A model generated the notes under the pieces. It saw only the letters and a program-made list of their open reading frames with translations, ran no database searches and had not been told where the DNA came from. The position numbers and the translations under genes are program-made. Below are positions 9,693 through 19,105 of a stretch of 64,000 bases of DNA, piece by piece. The stretch spans positions 248,001 through 312,000 of the forward strand of contig NZ_SMAI01000001.1 of the NCBI RefSeq assembly GCF_004346185.1, in the 5' to 3' direction. Origin of the DNA: Aquabacter spiritensis. GTDB taxonomy: Bacteria; Pseudomonadota; Alphaproteobacteria; Rhizobiales; Xanthobacteraceae. Position 1 is the first letter of the stretch. Each line of letters begins with the position of its first letter.

Positions 9693-10637
9693 TCACGCTT
9701 CCAGCGGCTTCAACCCCGCTTCGATCTGCGCCCGCCGCGGTTCCAGGAACGGCGGCAGGGCCAGCTTCTCGCCCAGGGTCTCCATGGGCTCGTCGGCGGC
9801 GAAGCCCGGCTCGTCGGTGGCGAGTTCGAACAGGATGCCGTTGGGCTCGCGGAAATACAGGCTGCGGAAATAGAAGCGGTCGACCTTGCCGGAGGACGGC
9901 ACCCGATAGGCCTTCAGCCGCTCCGCCCAGGCGTCGTAGTCGGCGAAGGTCGGGACCCGGAACGCGACGTGGTGCACCGCGCCCGCGCCCTGGTCGGCGA
10001 CCGGCAGACCGGGCTCGATCCGCACATGCAGTTCGGCCGCAGGGCCGCCCTCGCCCATTTCGTAGACCGCCGTCTCGACCCCGTCGGCCTGGAAGCTGCG
10101 GACCCGGCGCATGTTCATGAGCTGGGTGAGGACCGCATCGGTCGGCGCGAGATCCGGCACCGACAAAGTGATCGGGCCGAGGCCGCGGATCTGATGCGCC
10201 GCGGGCACCGGGCTGCGCGCCCAGGCGGTGCCCGGCCCCTGCCCGTCATCGACGAGGAGGCTCAGCCGCTGGCCCTCGCCATCCTCGAAATCGAGCGTCG
10301 CGCGGCCGTCGCGGTCGAGGATCGGCCCGGCGGAGACGCCGTGCGCGGCGAGCCGGTCCGCCCAATAATCCAGCGCCGCGCGGTCGCGCACCCGCAGCGC
10401 GGTGCGCACGATCGACCGCGTGCCGCGGCGCGCCGGGCCGACCGGCCAGTCGAAGAAGGTGAGGTCGGTGCCGGGATTGGCCTCGCCGTCCGCGTAGAAC
10501 AGGTGATAGGCCGAGACGTCGTCCTGGTTCACGGTCTTCTTCACGAGGCGCATGCCGAGCGTCTGGGTGTAGAAGCGGTGATTGGCGGACGCGTCCGCCG
10601 TCACGGCGGTGAGATGGTGGATGCCGGTGAGTTGCAT
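9693..10637 (-). CDS. VOC-family ring-cleaving dioxygenase-like protein
   Basis: 314 residues with two vicinal-oxygen-chelate modules: residues 1-150 (starting [16 protein letters not shown]) and about 155-300 ([12 protein letters not shown], then [12 protein letters not shown]). The first His, the His of the second module and the final Glu are the expected 2-His-1-carboxylate iron ligands. Close relatives are the MhqO/PcpA-type hydroquinone dioxygenases, often linked with quinone or electrophile stress; the real substrate is not visible here. A longer frame reaches 10823, but the ATG at 10637 has GGAGA upstream and the family start. Divergent from queE. Confidence 0.85.
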   Translation of the reverse strand: MQLTGIHHLTAVTADASANHRFYTQTLGMRLVKKTVNQDDVSAYHLFYADGEANPGTDLTFFDWPVGPARRGTRSIVRTALRVRDRAALDYWADRLAAHGVSAGPILDRDGRATLDFEDGEGQRLSLLVDDGQGPGTAWARSPVPAAHQIRGLGPITLSVPDLAPTDAVLTQLMNMRRVRSFQADGVETAVYEMGEGGPAAELHVRIEPGLPVADQGAGAVHHVAFRVPTFADYDAWAERLKAYRVPSSGKVDRFYFRSLYFREPNGILFELATDEPGFAADEPMETLGEKLALPPFLEPRRAQIEAGLKPLEA

Positions 10638-10821
10638 GGCGGGTCTCCGGCGGCGCTGCGCAGGATGCGCGCCGCTCTCGGGAAGGCGGCCCCGGTGCGG
10701 GGCGCTCGCGGCATGAGGTAATGACGCGACGCGCCCGCCGCCAGCGGCGGTTTCGCAAGCGCGGCTTGCAGGCGCGCAGGGATCTTTCCTCGCGCGCCGG
10801 GAAGCCGTAAGTCCTCCCCCC

Positions 10822-11454
10822 ATGACTTATGCCGTCAAGGAAATGTTCAAGACGCTCCAGGGCGAAGGCGCCCAAGCCGGGCGTGCCGCGGTGTTCTGCC
10901 GGTTCGCCGGCTGCAATCTGTGGTCCGGCCGCGAGGCCGACCGGGCGCAGGCGGTGTGCCGCTTCTGCGACACCGATTTCGTCGGCCTGGACGGCGAAGG
11001 CGGCGGGCGCTTCGCCGACGCCGCCGAGCTTTCGGAGGCGCTCGCCCGGGTGTGGGGCGCAGACAGGGAGAGGCGCTTCGTCGTCTTCACCGGCGGCGAG
11101 CCGCTGCTGCAGATCGATGCGCCTTTGATCGCGGCCGCCCACGAGGCGGGCTTCGAAATCGCCATCGAGACCAACGGCACGCTGCCGGCGCCGGACGGGA
11201 TCGACTGGATCTGCGTCTCGCCCAAGGAAGGGGCCGCGCTGGTGCAGCGGCGCGGCCACGAGCTGAAGTTGGTCTATCCGCAGCCCGGCCTGTTGCCGGA
11301 CCAGCTTGCCGGGCTCGATTTCGCCCATTTCTTCCTGCAGCCGATGGATGGTCCGGCGCGGCGGGAGAACACCGCGGCCGCGGTCGCCTTCTGCCTCGAC
11401 CATCCGAAGTGGCGCCTGTCGCTTCAGACCCATAAAATGATCGGCATTCCGTGA
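10822..11454 (+). CDS. queE: 7-carboxy-7-deazaguanine synthase (radical SAM)
   Basis: Converts 6-carboxy-5,6,7,8-tetrahydropterin into 7-carboxy-7-deazaguanine, the ring-contraction step towards queuosine in tRNA. The iron-sulphur cysteines are C31, C46 and C49 (C-x14-C-x2-C), the QueE-specific spacing rather than the usual C-x3-C-x2-C. FTGGEPLL near residue 90 is the SAM-binding GGE motif. 210 residues, typical of the alphaproteobacterial form. Followed directly by queD. No queC or queF in the window. Confidence 0.96.
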   Translation: MTYAVKEMFKTLQGEGAQAGRAAVFCRFAGCNLWSGREADRAQAVCRFCDTDFVGLDGEGGGRFADAAELSEALARVWGADRERRFVVFTGGEPLLQIDAPLIAAAHEAGFEIAIETNGTLPAPDGIDWICVSPKEGAALVQRRGHELKLVYPQPGLLPDQLAGLDFAHFFLQPMDGPARRENTAAAVAFCLDHPKWRLSLQTHKMIGIP

Positions 11455-11465
11455 GGGGCTTTTCC

Positions 11466-11822
11466 GTGCGCATCACCCAGGCCTTCACCTTCGAGGCGGC
11501 GCATCGCCTGCCGCACGTGAAGCAGACCCACAAATGCTTCCGCATGCACGGCCATTCCTACCGGGTGGAACTCGTGCTCGACGGGCCGGTCGACCCCGTC
11601 ACCGGCTTCGTGGCGGACTTCTTCGACGTCGAGGCGGCCTTCGCGCCGCTGCTGGACCGGCTCGACCACCATTGCCTGAACGACATCGAAGGGCTGGACA
11701 ATCCCACCGCCGAGCATATCGCGATCTGGATCTGGACCCGCACCAAGCCGCTGCTCGCGCCGCTGGCGGTGGTGCGGGTGTTCGAGACCCCGCTGTCGTG
11801 GGCGGAATATGACGGGCGCTGA
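11466..11822 (+). CDS. queD: 6-carboxytetrahydropterin synthase
   Basis: Makes 6-carboxytetrahydropterin from dihydroneopterin triphosphate, the substrate of QueE next door. Zinc ligands are His13, His28 and His30 (FEAAHRL and MHGHSYR), with catalytic Cys24 between them. The frame is open from a GTG at 11451 that overlaps the queE stop, but GAGGGG sits before the GTG at 11466 and that start gives the usual V/M-RITQAFTFEAAHR beginning, so 11466 is preferred (118 residues). The two genes form one translationally coupled unit. Confidence 0.93.
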   Translation: MRITQAFTFEAAHRLPHVKQTHKCFRMHGHSYRVELVLDGPVDPVTGFVADFFDVEAAFAPLLDRLDHHCLNDIEGLDNPTAEHIAIWIWTRTKPLLAPLAVVRVFETPLSWAEYDGR

Positions 11823-11854
11823 CGCCCGCCGTTCCGGACCGGCCGGAAGCCGCC

Positions 11855-12397
11855 TCACCGGGCGGTGACGAAGGCCTTGAAGGCTTCGAGCTGCTTGGCG
11901 ATGAAATCGCGGGTCGGCGCGTCGTTCAGCTCGCCGTCCTCGCCCATTTTCTTGTGGGCGGTCGGAACCATCACTTCCGGCACGTTCATGAGCCGCCCGT
12001 CGAGGAACACGAACACCTGGCGCAGATGATACTGCGCCCGCGCCCCGCCGAGCACGCCCATCGAGGCGGACTGGAGCAGGATCGGCTTGCCTTTGAACGG
12101 CTGGTCCTTCAGGCGCGACACCCAGTCGATGGCGTTCTTCAGCCCGCCGGGGATCGAGTAATTATATTCCGGCGTGACGATGACGAGGCCATCCGCCGCG
12201 CCGATCGTCGCGCCGAGCGCGGTCACCGCCTCCGGCATCCCTTCGGCCTGGATGTCGGCATCATAGATCGGCAGCGCGGCCACCGACGGCAGGATTTCGA
12301 TCTCGACGTCCGCCGGCGCGAGGGCGCGCAGGGCGCGCGCCACGGCGGCGTTGTAGGAGCCCTTGCGCACGCTGCCGACCCAAACAACCCATTTCAT
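11855..12397 (-). CDS. NAD(P)H-dependent FMN reductase family protein
   Basis: 180-residue flavodoxin-fold reductase. The N-terminal GSVRKGSYNAAVARAL is the phosphate loop for FMN, and TPEYNYSIPGGLKNAIDW is the second FMN-contact loop typical of the ChrR/AzoR2/SsuE-like branch. Such enzymes reduce quinones, azo dyes or chromate, or supply reduced FMN to monooxygenases. Convergent with queD and head-to-head with the MarC-type gene. Specific role unknown; a quinone-detoxifying role would fit the dioxygenase relative nearby, but this is inference. Confidence 0.9.
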   Translation of the reverse strand: MKWVVWVGSVRKGSYNAAVARALRALAPADVEIEILPSVAALPIYDADIQAEGMPEAVTALGATIGAADGLVIVTPEYNYSIPGGLKNAIDWVSRLKDQPFKGKPILLQSASMGVLGGARAQYHLRQVFVFLDGRLMNVPEVMVPTAHKKMGEDGELNDAPTRDFIAKQLEAFKAFVTAR

Positions 12398-12551
12398 CCG
12401 CTGTCCTCCGTCTGGAGCGCGACGCCGCTATGGCCGCGTCCCGCTCCGTGATGGCGCCGGGGTGTCTGCCCCGCTCTCTCTCCCCCGCAGGCGTGGCGCC
12501 GCAGCCGGAATCATTGCATCTTCGAGGCCGGCACGGAACGGGGGAACCGGC

Positions 12552-13187
12552 ATGCTGCAGGATTTCAATCTCTTGACGACCCAGTTCGTGACGCTCTGGG
12601 CGGTGCTCGAGCCGATCAGCCATCTGTCCCTGTTTCTCGCCACCACCTCGGAAATGACCACGAAGCAGCGCCACAAAGTGGCGGTGCTGTGCTGCTTTTT
12701 CGCCTTCCTGATCCTGACCTTCTTCATCGTCGCCGGGCGGGCCCTGCTCGACGCCATGGGCATATCCGTCCTGTCGTTCCAGATCGCCGGCGGCCTGGTC
12801 CTGTTCATGTATGCGACCAGCATGATCTTTTCCGAGCCGCACAATCCGCCGGCCATCGAGGTCGGATCGGACAAGCACATCGCCTCGCTCGCGGTCTATC
12901 CCCTCGCCATCCCGATCATCGCCGGGCCGGGCGCCATTCTGTCCGTCGTGATCCTCGCGGACAACAACCGCCATGTCCTGGAGCACCAGGCGGTCACGAT
13001 CGCGGTGGTGGCGATCCTGATGGCGATCCTCGTCGTGCTGTTCTGGCTCGGCGACTATGTCATCAAGGTGATCGGCTCGTCGGGCGCGAACCTGATCCGC
13101 CGCATCATGGGGCTGGTGCTCGCCGCTCTGTCCGTGGACATCGTCCTGTCGGCGCTGTCGCACTGGCTCAACCTGCCGCACATCTGA
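12552..13187 (+). CDS. MarC/NAAT-family integral membrane protein
   Basis: 211 residues with about six hydrophobic segments, no signal peptide and the MarC signature regions: QFVTLWAVLEPISHLSLFLA near the start, LAVYPLAIPIIAGPGAI in the middle and RIMGLVLAALSVDIVLSAL at the end. The family is a set of inner-membrane proteins once thought to be drug efflux pumps; no firm function is known. The start at 12552 is preferred over an upstream in-frame ATG because of GGGGA before it and the family-like beginning MLQDFNLLTTQF. Stands alone. Confidence 0.92.
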   Translation: MLQDFNLLTTQFVTLWAVLEPISHLSLFLATTSEMTTKQRHKVAVLCCFFAFLILTFFIVAGRALLDAMGISVLSFQIAGGLVLFMYATSMIFSEPHNPPAIEVGSDKHIASLAVYPLAIPIIAGPGAILSVVILADNNRHVLEHQAVTIAVVAILMAILVVLFWLGDYVIKVIGSSGANLIRRIMGLVLAALSVDIVLSALSHWLNLPHI

Positions 13188-13302
13188 CCCGGGCGCGGCG
13201 CGTGCGCGCACGGACATTTCGCCCTGGGGAAGCTGGAACCTAACCGTCATCCGATCGCTATACCCTGCGGACGCCGAAACCGGCCCCCGCCAGGAGAGTG
13301 AC

Positions 13303-13944
13303 ATGGCAACCAAATCCCCGCGTACGCCCGCCAGGGCGAAACCCGCCAAAGCCCCGATGCCGGAGGCTGCGGCCGATCAGGTGCCCGCCGCGACGGATCC
13401 GGCGCCCGCCGAGACGGCCGCCCCTCCTGCCCGCGCCGCCGCCCGCAGCCGCCGCACCGCCGCGCTCGCCACCCCGTCGGACTTCGACACCAACCAGGTG
13501 AAGGACATTGCCGGGGCCATGACCGCTCTGCTCGCGGACGTGTTCGCGCTTTATCTCAAGACCAAGAACTTCCACTGGCACGTGTCCGGCCCGCATTTCC
13601 GCGACTATCACCTGATGCTCGACGAACAGGCCGACCAGATCTTCGCCATGACCGACGACATTGCCGAGCGGGTGCGCAAGATCGGCGGCACGACGCTGCG
13701 CTCGATCGGACATGCCGCGCGGCTGCAGCGGCTGAAGGACAATGACGCGGACTTCGTGACGCCGCAGGACATGCTCGCCGAATTGCGCGAGGACAATCTC
13801 CAGCTCGTCGGCATCCTGAAGGAAGTGCACGGTCTCGCGGACGAGGCCGAGGACATCGCCACCGCCTCGCTGATCGAGAATTGGGTGGACGAGACCGAAC
13901 GGCGCGTGTGGTTCCTGTTCGAGACCGCGCGGCAGGGCGGCTGA
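13303..13944 (+). CDS. dps: Dps-family ferritin-like DNA-protection protein
   Basis: 213 residues. The first 60 are a Lys/Arg/Ala/Pro-rich tail (MATKSPRTPARAKPAKAP...), longer than in most Dps proteins and probably used for DNA binding. The ferritin-like four-helix domain follows, with the intersubunit ferroxidase motif KNFHWHVSGPHF...DEQAD. Stores iron and protects DNA in starvation and peroxide stress. AGGAGA lies at ideal spacing before the ATG. Single gene. Confidence 0.95.
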   Translation: MATKSPRTPARAKPAKAPMPEAAADQVPAATDPAPAETAAPPARAAARSRRTAALATPSDFDTNQVKDIAGAMTALLADVFALYLKTKNFHWHVSGPHFRDYHLMLDEQADQIFAMTDDIAERVRKIGGTTLRSIGHAARLQRLKDNDADFVTPQDMLAELREDNLQLVGILKEVHGLADEAEDIATASLIENWVDETERRVWFLFETARQGG

Positions 13945-13996
13945 GGATCGGCGAGCCGGTCGGCGCGGAAAGCGTCGGCCGGCCCGCGCGCCGACG

Positions 13997-14674
13997 TCAG
14001 TCGTCGGAATAGCGCTCTTCCTTCCAGGGGTCGCCGCGCTCGTGATAGCCGCGCACCTCCCAGAAACCGAGCGCGTCCTCGGCGACGAATTCGATGCGCT
14101 TCAGCCACTTCGCGCTCTTCCAGAAATACAGGTGCGGCACCACCAGCCGCACCGGCCCACCATGCTCGCGGGTGAGCGGCGCGCCCTCCCAGCTATGGGC
14201 GAGGAGCGCGTCCGGAGCGGCGAAATCCGCCAAAGGCAGATTGGTGGTGTAGCCGTCGAAGGAATGCAGCACCACGAAGCGCGCGGCATCGGTGGGCTCG
14301 ACCAGCGCCAGAAGGTCCCGCGTCGCGACCCCGTCCCATGTGTTGTCGTAGCGCGACCAGGTGGTGACGCAATGGATGTCGGTGACCGCGCGGGTCTGCG
14401 GCAGCGTGCCGAACGCGTCCCAGGTCCAATGGACCGGCCGTGCCACGAGGCCGTCCACGTCGAGCGACCAGCGGAACGGCGGCAGGTTCGGCTGGATGCC
14501 GAGATCGAGCACCGGCCAGTCCTTCACCAGATGCTGGCCGGGCGGCAGGCGCTCGGTCTCCGGGCGGGCCGCACGCCCGGTCAGGAATTTGTGCTGCTCC
14601 GCCCATTTCTGCTTGGTGAGGGTCAGCTTGGTGGCCGGCGGCACTGCGCCGGCGGGATCGTCAGCCTCGGTCAT
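13997..14674 (-). CDS. Molybdopterin-dependent sulfite oxidase-like oxidoreductase
   Basis: 225 residues, essentially only the molybdopterin-binding fold of the sulfite oxidase family (YuiH-like). The molybdenum-ligating cysteine is Cys102 in HCVTTWSR, and [13 protein letters not shown] at the end is typical of the short cytosolic members. No signal peptide and no heme or dimerisation domain, so not a classical SorA or YedY. Substrate unknown. The ATG at 14674 with GGGAG upstream is preferred to 14707. It overlaps the end of the flavin monooxygenase gene upstream by 14 bases, so the two are co-translated. Confidence 0.9.
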   Translation of the reverse strand: MTEADDPAGAVPPATKLTLTKQKWAEQHKFLTGRAARPETERLPPGQHLVKDWPVLDLGIQPNLPPFRWSLDVDGLVARPVHWTWDAFGTLPQTRAVTDIHCVTTWSRYDNTWDGVATRDLLALVEPTDAARFVVLHSFDGYTTNLPLADFAAPDALLAHSWEGAPLTREHGGPVRLVVPHLYFWKSAKWLKRIEFVAEDALGFWEVRGYHERGDPWKEERYSDD

Positions 14675-15689
14675 GGGCGTCTCCCATCGGGACCAGATCG
14701 GCGGCAAGGTCTGCCTGGACTTCAGCGAGGATGTCGTAGGAGCGGATCCGGGCGGCGGGATCGTGGATCGCCGCGGCCACCATCACTTCGTCCGCTTGGG
14801 TGCGGTCGAGGAAGTCGCGCAATTGCCGGCGCAGGCTGTCCCGGCCGCCGACGAACGAGCAGGCCAGCATGGACGAGGCGTGGGCCTTTTCCATCGGCGA
14901 CCAATAGGTCTCGATGTCGTCGATCGGCCGCGGCAGCAGCCCGCGCGTGCCGCGCACCATATTGGTGAAGGCCTGCTGGGCCGAAGTGAACAGGCGCCGG
15001 GCCTCGGCATCGGTCTCCGCCGCGATCACGTTCACGGTCGGCATGACATGAGGCCGGTCGAGCTGCCGGGAGGGCTCGAAGCGCTCGCGATAGACCGCCA
15101 GCGCCTGCATCAGCGCGTCGGGGGCGAAATGCGCGGCGAAGGCGTAGGGCAAGCCGAGCATCGCGGCGAGCTGCGCGCCGAACAGGCTGGAACCGAGGAT
15201 CCAGAGCGGCACATTGGTGTTGGTGCCCGGCACCGCCTGGACCTTCTGGCCGTCCTGGAGCGGGCCGAGAAGGGCCTGGAGTTCGAGCACGTCCTGCGGG
15301 AACGTGTCCGCCGTGTTCGGATCGCGCCGGAGGGCGCGCAAGGTGCGCTGGTCGGTGCCGGGCGCGCGGCCGAGGCCGAGATCGATACGGCCGGGAAACA
15401 GCGTGGCGAGGGTGCCGAACTGCTCGGCGATCACCATCGGAGAATGATTGGGCAGCATGACGCCGCCCGCGCCCACCCGAATGGTGCGCGTGCCGGCCGC
15501 GACATGGCCGATGACCACCGCGGTCGCGGCCGAGGCGATGCCGATCATATTGTGGTGCTCGGCGAGCCAGAAGCGGCGATAGCCGCGCCGTTCTCCGGCG
15601 CGGGCGAGATCGACCGACGTGCGCAGCGCGTCGGCGGGCGTGCCGCCCTCGGGAACGTGGGCGAGATCGAGGATCGAGAACGGGGGCAT
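14661..15689 (-). CDS. LLM-class flavin-dependent monooxygenase
   Basis: 342-residue luciferase-like (TIM-barrel) FMN oxidoreductase of the YhbW/MsnO8 type. Seen are [16 protein letters not shown] near the start, FWLAEHHNM (substrate/flavin pocket), [20 protein letters not shown] and [11 protein letters not shown]. Such enzymes insert oxygen into small organic substrates such as sulfonates, amines or alkanes with FMNH2 supplied in trans. A GTG at 15695 is in frame, but GGAG is well spaced for the ATG at 15689. Overlaps the following oxidoreductase gene. Confidence 0.92.
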   Translation of the reverse strand: MPPFSILDLAHVPEGGTPADALRTSVDLARAGERRGYRRFWLAEHHNMIGIASAATAVVIGHVAAGTRTIRVGAGGVMLPNHSPMVIAEQFGTLATLFPGRIDLGLGRAPGTDQRTLRALRRDPNTADTFPQDVLELQALLGPLQDGQKVQAVPGTNTNVPLWILGSSLFGAQLAAMLGLPYAFAAHFAPDALMQALAVYRERFEPSRQLDRPHVMPTVNVIAAETDAEARRLFTSAQQAFTNMVRGTRGLLPRPIDDIETYWSPMEKAHASSMLACSFVGGRDSLRRQLRDFLDRTQADEVMVAAAIHDPAARIRSYDILAEVQADLAADLVPMGDAHDRG

Positions 15690-15800
15690 GCTCACTCCGC
15701 AAAACCGCCGGCAGACATGCGCCCCCGCCGGCGCTCTTCAAATGGGGCGCGCGCGGCGGATCGCAAGATCGCCCGCCCGACACCGTTCCGCCCGCGCCTG

Positions 15801-17261
15801 TCAGCCATGGGCCTGGAGGCGTCGCATCCAGGGCATCACGGCAAGGAACACCAAGGCGGCCCCGAGCCCCAGGCCCGCCACCTTGAAATAGACCGCCGCG
15901 CAGGCGGCGGCATAGCTCGCCATGTCCGCCGCGGCACCCTCCGGAACGGTCGCGAGCGTCCCGATCCAGCCCGCCGCATAGGCGCCGAACGAGGTCGACA
16001 GGAACCACGCGCCGAACATGAGCCCGGTCAGGGTGGGCGGCGACAAGGCGGTGATCATCGACAGGCCCACGGGGGACAGCGCCAGCTCGCCGCAGGTCAG
16101 GAGAAAAATCGCCGCGACGATCCAGAGCAGCGAGGCCGGCACGCCGGAGGCCGAGACCGAGGCGGCGGTGGCGATCAGCGCGAAGCAGCCGCCGGCGAAA
16201 AGCAGCCCGAGAAAGAACTTCACCTCGGTCGAAATCGGCCGGCCCGCCGCGGCGAAGCCGCTCCACATGCGCGCGAACAGCGGCGCGAGAATGAGGATCA
16301 TGAAGGGATTGAAGGAGGTGAACATGGCGGACGGCATTTCGAAGCCGAAAATATGCCGGTCGATCGCCCGGTCCACCAGGAGCAGGACCGGCCCGTCCTT
16401 CTGCTTGAACAAGGCCCAGAAGAAGCTCGCGAACAGCACATAGATCAGGATCGCGACCAGATGCCGGCGGTATTCCGGCTGGGCGGTGAAGGCGCGATAG
16501 ACCACATAGGCATAAGTGAGGCCGCCGCCGACCAGCATCATCAGCTTCGCGCCGTCCGGCTCGGCGAGCAGATAGGCGAGCAGCGGCACCGCGAGGAGTG
16601 CGGCGGCGACGCTCGGCACGATGAGCCGGGGCCGCGGACAGGCGAGGCTCGCCGCCGCATAGTGCCGGCTTCCCCAGACGAACACGACGAGCCCCACCGC
16701 CATGCCGATCGCCGCCAGGCCGAATCCGAGATGCCAGTCGATCTGCTGGCCGACATAGCCGACGATCAGGGTGGCGAGCAGCGCCCCGACATTGATCCCC
16801 ATGTAGAAGATGGTGAAGCCGCCGTCGCGCCGCGGGTCGTCCTGGCCGTAGAGCTGGCCAACCACCGCCGAGACCGAGGATTTGAAGAAGCCCGTGCCGA
16901 CCACGACGAAAGCCATGCCGAGAAACATCGAGAGGCTGCCGAACGGCAAGGCCAGCACGATATGGCCGGCCATGATGATCACGCCGCCGACGATCACCGC
17001 CCGCCGGAAGCCGAGCACGCGGTCGGCCAGGAGGCCGCCGGCGATGGGGGTGAGGAAGACGAAGGCGGCATAGGCGCCATAGGTCAGACTGGCGCGGGCG
17101 TCGCCGAAGCCGAGCACCTTCACCATGTAGAGCACGATCAGCGCCTGCATGCCGTAGAAGGAGAAGCGCTCCCACATTTCCGCGGCGAACAGGAAGACGA
17201 GGCCGCGCGGCTGGCGCAGCGCTGCGGCCTTCGGAACGGAAACAGCCTCGGCTACGCTCAT
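15801..17261 (-). CDS. POT/PTR2-family proton-coupled oligopeptide transporter
   Basis: 486 residues, about 12-14 membrane spans. The family signature EMWERFSFYGMQALIVLYM near residue 25 includes the ExxERFxYYG proton/peptide motif. Further signs are GGLLADRVLGFRRAV and GTGFFKSSVSAVVGQLY. Imports di- and tripeptides with protons. Start at ATG 17261 (MSVAEAVSVPK) rather than 17306, because of the purine-rich stretch before it and the usual N-terminal length. Separate from the neighbouring genes on both sides. Confidence 0.94.
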   Translation of the reverse strand: MSVAEAVSVPKAAALRQPRGLVFLFAAEMWERFSFYGMQALIVLYMVKVLGFGDARASLTYGAYAAFVFLTPIAGGLLADRVLGFRRAVIVGGVIIMAGHIVLALPFGSLSMFLGMAFVVVGTGFFKSSVSAVVGQLYGQDDPRRDGGFTIFYMGINVGALLATLIVGYVGQQIDWHLGFGLAAIGMAVGLVVFVWGSRHYAAASLACPRPRLIVPSVAAALLAVPLLAYLLAEPDGAKLMMLVGGGLTYAYVVYRAFTAQPEYRRHLVAILIYVLFASFFWALFKQKDGPVLLLVDRAIDRHIFGFEMPSAMFTSFNPFMILILAPLFARMWSGFAAAGRPISTEVKFFLGLLFAGGCFALIATAASVSASGVPASLLWIVAAIFLLTCGELALSPVGLSMITALSPPTLTGLMFGAWFLSTSFGAYAAGWIGTLATVPEGAAADMASYAAACAAVYFKVAGLGLGAALVFLAVMPWMRRLQAHG

Positions 17262-17402
17262 TTGGCCCCCCGGCGAAGCGGGGCGCACCCCGTTGCGATC
17301 CCCCAAGGTCGCGTTACGTTCGGAGCGCTGTCAATGGCCGCAGGCACGCAAGATCAGCCGGCAACAGAAATGACCTCCAGCCGCCCCTCCGCCGAGCCCG
17401 GG

Positions 17403-18056
17403 TCAGGCGGCCAGGGCCGAGATCACCACCGTGTCGCCGTCCTGGGCGAATGCGACCTTGATCCCGCTCTCCCGCGCGAGAAGCCCGGCATAGAAAGGCT
17501 GCACCGCATGGGCGTCGAGCCCGCCCTCGGGCTGGGTGCCCGACACCAGCGCCGGAACGGCGGCCGGGATCCGGGCACTCGCACCGCTCATGCTCAGCAC
17601 GAAGCCCATGCCGGCGCCGCCGGGAGCGGGTCCGACGGCGATGCGGCCGCCGCGCGGGATCGTCGTCCCGGCAAGAAGGCACAGATTGAGCAGCAGCTTG
17701 ACCCGGTTCTTCGGCTGCAGCTCGCGCGGCAGCGTCCAGTCGATGGCGACCCGGGAATCTTCCATCATGCCGCGGACCACGGCCTCGGCGTCGCCGAGGT
17801 CGATCGTCGCGCCCGCCGAACCCGCCGCGCCGAAAGCGAGTCGGGTGAATTGCAGGCGGGCCGACGCCTGGCGGGCGCTCTTGGCGATCAGATCGAGCGC
17901 GACGTCGCGCATGTCCGCCGCGTCTTCGTCCTCCAGCACTTCGAGACCGTTGACGATGGCGCCCACCGGGCTGATCACGTCGTGGCACACGCGCGAGCAC
18001 AACAAAGCCGCGAGGTCGAGGGCCGAGATGTCCGGCGTCACCGAAGCGTCAGTCAT
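17403..18056 (-). CDS. chpT: Histidine phosphotransferase ChpT
   Basis: 217 residues. SRVCHDVISPVGAIVNGL carries the phospho-accepting His25 in the four-helix dimerisation domain; the C-terminal half is a degenerate Bergerat ATPase-like fold that does not bind ATP in characterised ChpT. In Caulobacter and relatives ChpT passes phosphate from the hybrid kinase CckA to CtrA and CpdR, so it controls the cell cycle. Divergent from eipA. The CtrA-type box upstream of nrdJ in this window is a plausible downstream element of the same circuit. Confidence 0.93.
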   Translation of the reverse strand: MTDASVTPDISALDLAALLCSRVCHDVISPVGAIVNGLEVLEDEDAADMRDVALDLIAKSARQASARLQFTRLAFGAAGSAGATIDLGDAEAVVRGMMEDSRVAIDWTLPRELQPKNRVKLLLNLCLLAGTTIPRGGRIAVGPAPGGAGMGFVLSMSGASARIPAAVPALVSGTQPEGGLDAHAVQPFYAGLLARESGIKVAFAQDGDTVVISALAA

Positions 18057-18271
18057 TGCGGGGTCCGCTTGACGGAAGACGGGCGCGAACGCCGTCGGCT
18101 TCCTGGTGGGGGCGGAGCGTCTGATATACCGAGGCGGTACGCATCACAAGCCGGCGCAGAAACCGGAGGCCGCCGCCAGGCTTTGCCGCGCGCCTTTTCT
18201 GCGTCACAGTCGTTCCGGAAAGTTCCACGCCGATTCTCGGCGCCCTGCCTTTTGCTCATTGCGAGACGCCC

Positions 18272-19006
18272 ATGACCGCCACATCCGCCGCTCTGCGCTC
18301 CGCATGTGCCCGTTTTTCCTCGGTCGTCCTCGCCGGGGCCTTGGCAGGGGCCACGGCCCTCCCTGCCGTCGCACAGCAGCCGCCGGGCCAGCCGACCCAG
18401 GTTCAACCGGTCCAGGTTCAACCGGTCCAGGTTCAACCGGTCCAGGTCCAACCCGCCCAAATTCAACCGGCCCCCGTCCAGCAGGCTCAGGTTCAGCAGG
18501 CGCCGCAGGCCGGGGTCCAGCCTGCGCCTTATTCCACCAATGAACTCGTCAGCCGGGGCCATTCCTTCTTCGGCAGCGTGTCGCGCGGGCTCGCTTTGTC
18601 GATCGAGAAGGCGGTCGGGCAATGGGGCCAGCCGAACGGCTATATTCTCGGACAGGAGGGGTCGGGGGCCTTCGTCGGCGGCCTGCGCTATGGCGAGGGC
18701 GTGCTCTACACCCGCAATGCCGGCGATCTGAAGGTGTTCTGGCAGGGGCCGTCGGTCGGCTGGGATTTCGGCGGCGACGGCGCGCGCACCATGATCCTGG
18801 TCTATAATCTGCGCACCGTGGACGATATTTTCCGCCGGTTCGGCGGCATTTCGGGGTCCGCCTATCTCGTCGCCGGCTTCGGCATGACGGCTCTGGCGGG
18901 CGACAATATCGTCGTCGTGCCGATCCGTTCGGGCGTCGGCGTGCGGCTCGGCGCCAATCTCGGCTATCTCAAATTCACCCCCCAGGCGACGTGGAACCCG
19001 TTCTGA
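18272..19006 (+). CDS. eipA: EipA-family (DUF1134) envelope integrity protein
   Basis: 244 residues. A signal peptide (MTATSAALR...ALPAVAQQ, cut near residue 35) leads into a Gln/Pro/Val-rich low-complexity segment encoded by a 15-base DNA repeat. The DUF1134 domain follows, with very conserved blocks NELVSRGHSFFGSVSRGLA, QPNGYILGQEGSG, GGLRYGEG and WQGPSVGWDFGGDG. EipA is a periplasmic beta-barrel protein needed for envelope integrity in Brucella. The Gln/Pro spacer is likely a linker and variable between strains. Single gene, divergent from chpT. Confidence 0.92.
   Translation: MTATSAALRSACARFSSVVLAGALAGATALPAVAQQPPGQPTQVQPVQVQPVQVQPVQVQPAQIQPAPVQQAQVQQAPQAGVQPAPYSTNELVSRGHSFFGSVSRGLALSIEKAVGQWGQPNGYILGQEGSGAFVGGLRYGEGVLYTRNAGDLKVFWQGPSVGWDFGGDGARTMILVYNLRTVDDIFRRFGGISGSAYLVAGFGMTALAGDNIVVVPIRSGVGVRLGANLGYLKFTPQATWNPF
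18391..18480 (+). repeat. 15-base in-frame tandem repeat in eipA
   Basis: Six units of 15 bases (consensus ACCGGTCCAGGTTCA); units two and three, at 18406-18420 and 18421-18435, are identical. The encoded pentapeptide is Pro-Val-Gln-Val-Gln. The length is a multiple of three, so slippage would change the linker by whole five-residue steps without breaking the gene. Confidence 0.9.
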
Positions 19007-19105
19007 CATTTGCCATAACCGCGACGGGCGTTCGCGGGTGCTGGTCCAGCGCCGCGCGGCGGCGTATGTAGGGGCGACCCGGATCGGTGAAAGCGCAGGT
19101 TCCGC

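Noticed and set aside
10638-10821. Possible preQ1 riboswitch before queE-queD
   Set aside because: No compact hairpin followed by an A-rich tail near the start of queE; the 184-base gap shows no such structure.
14361-18275. Open frame of 1304 codons on the plus strand across several genes
   Set aside because: It is antisense to the flavin monooxygenase, the peptide transporter and chpT; its composition is that of reverse-strand GC-rich coding DNA.
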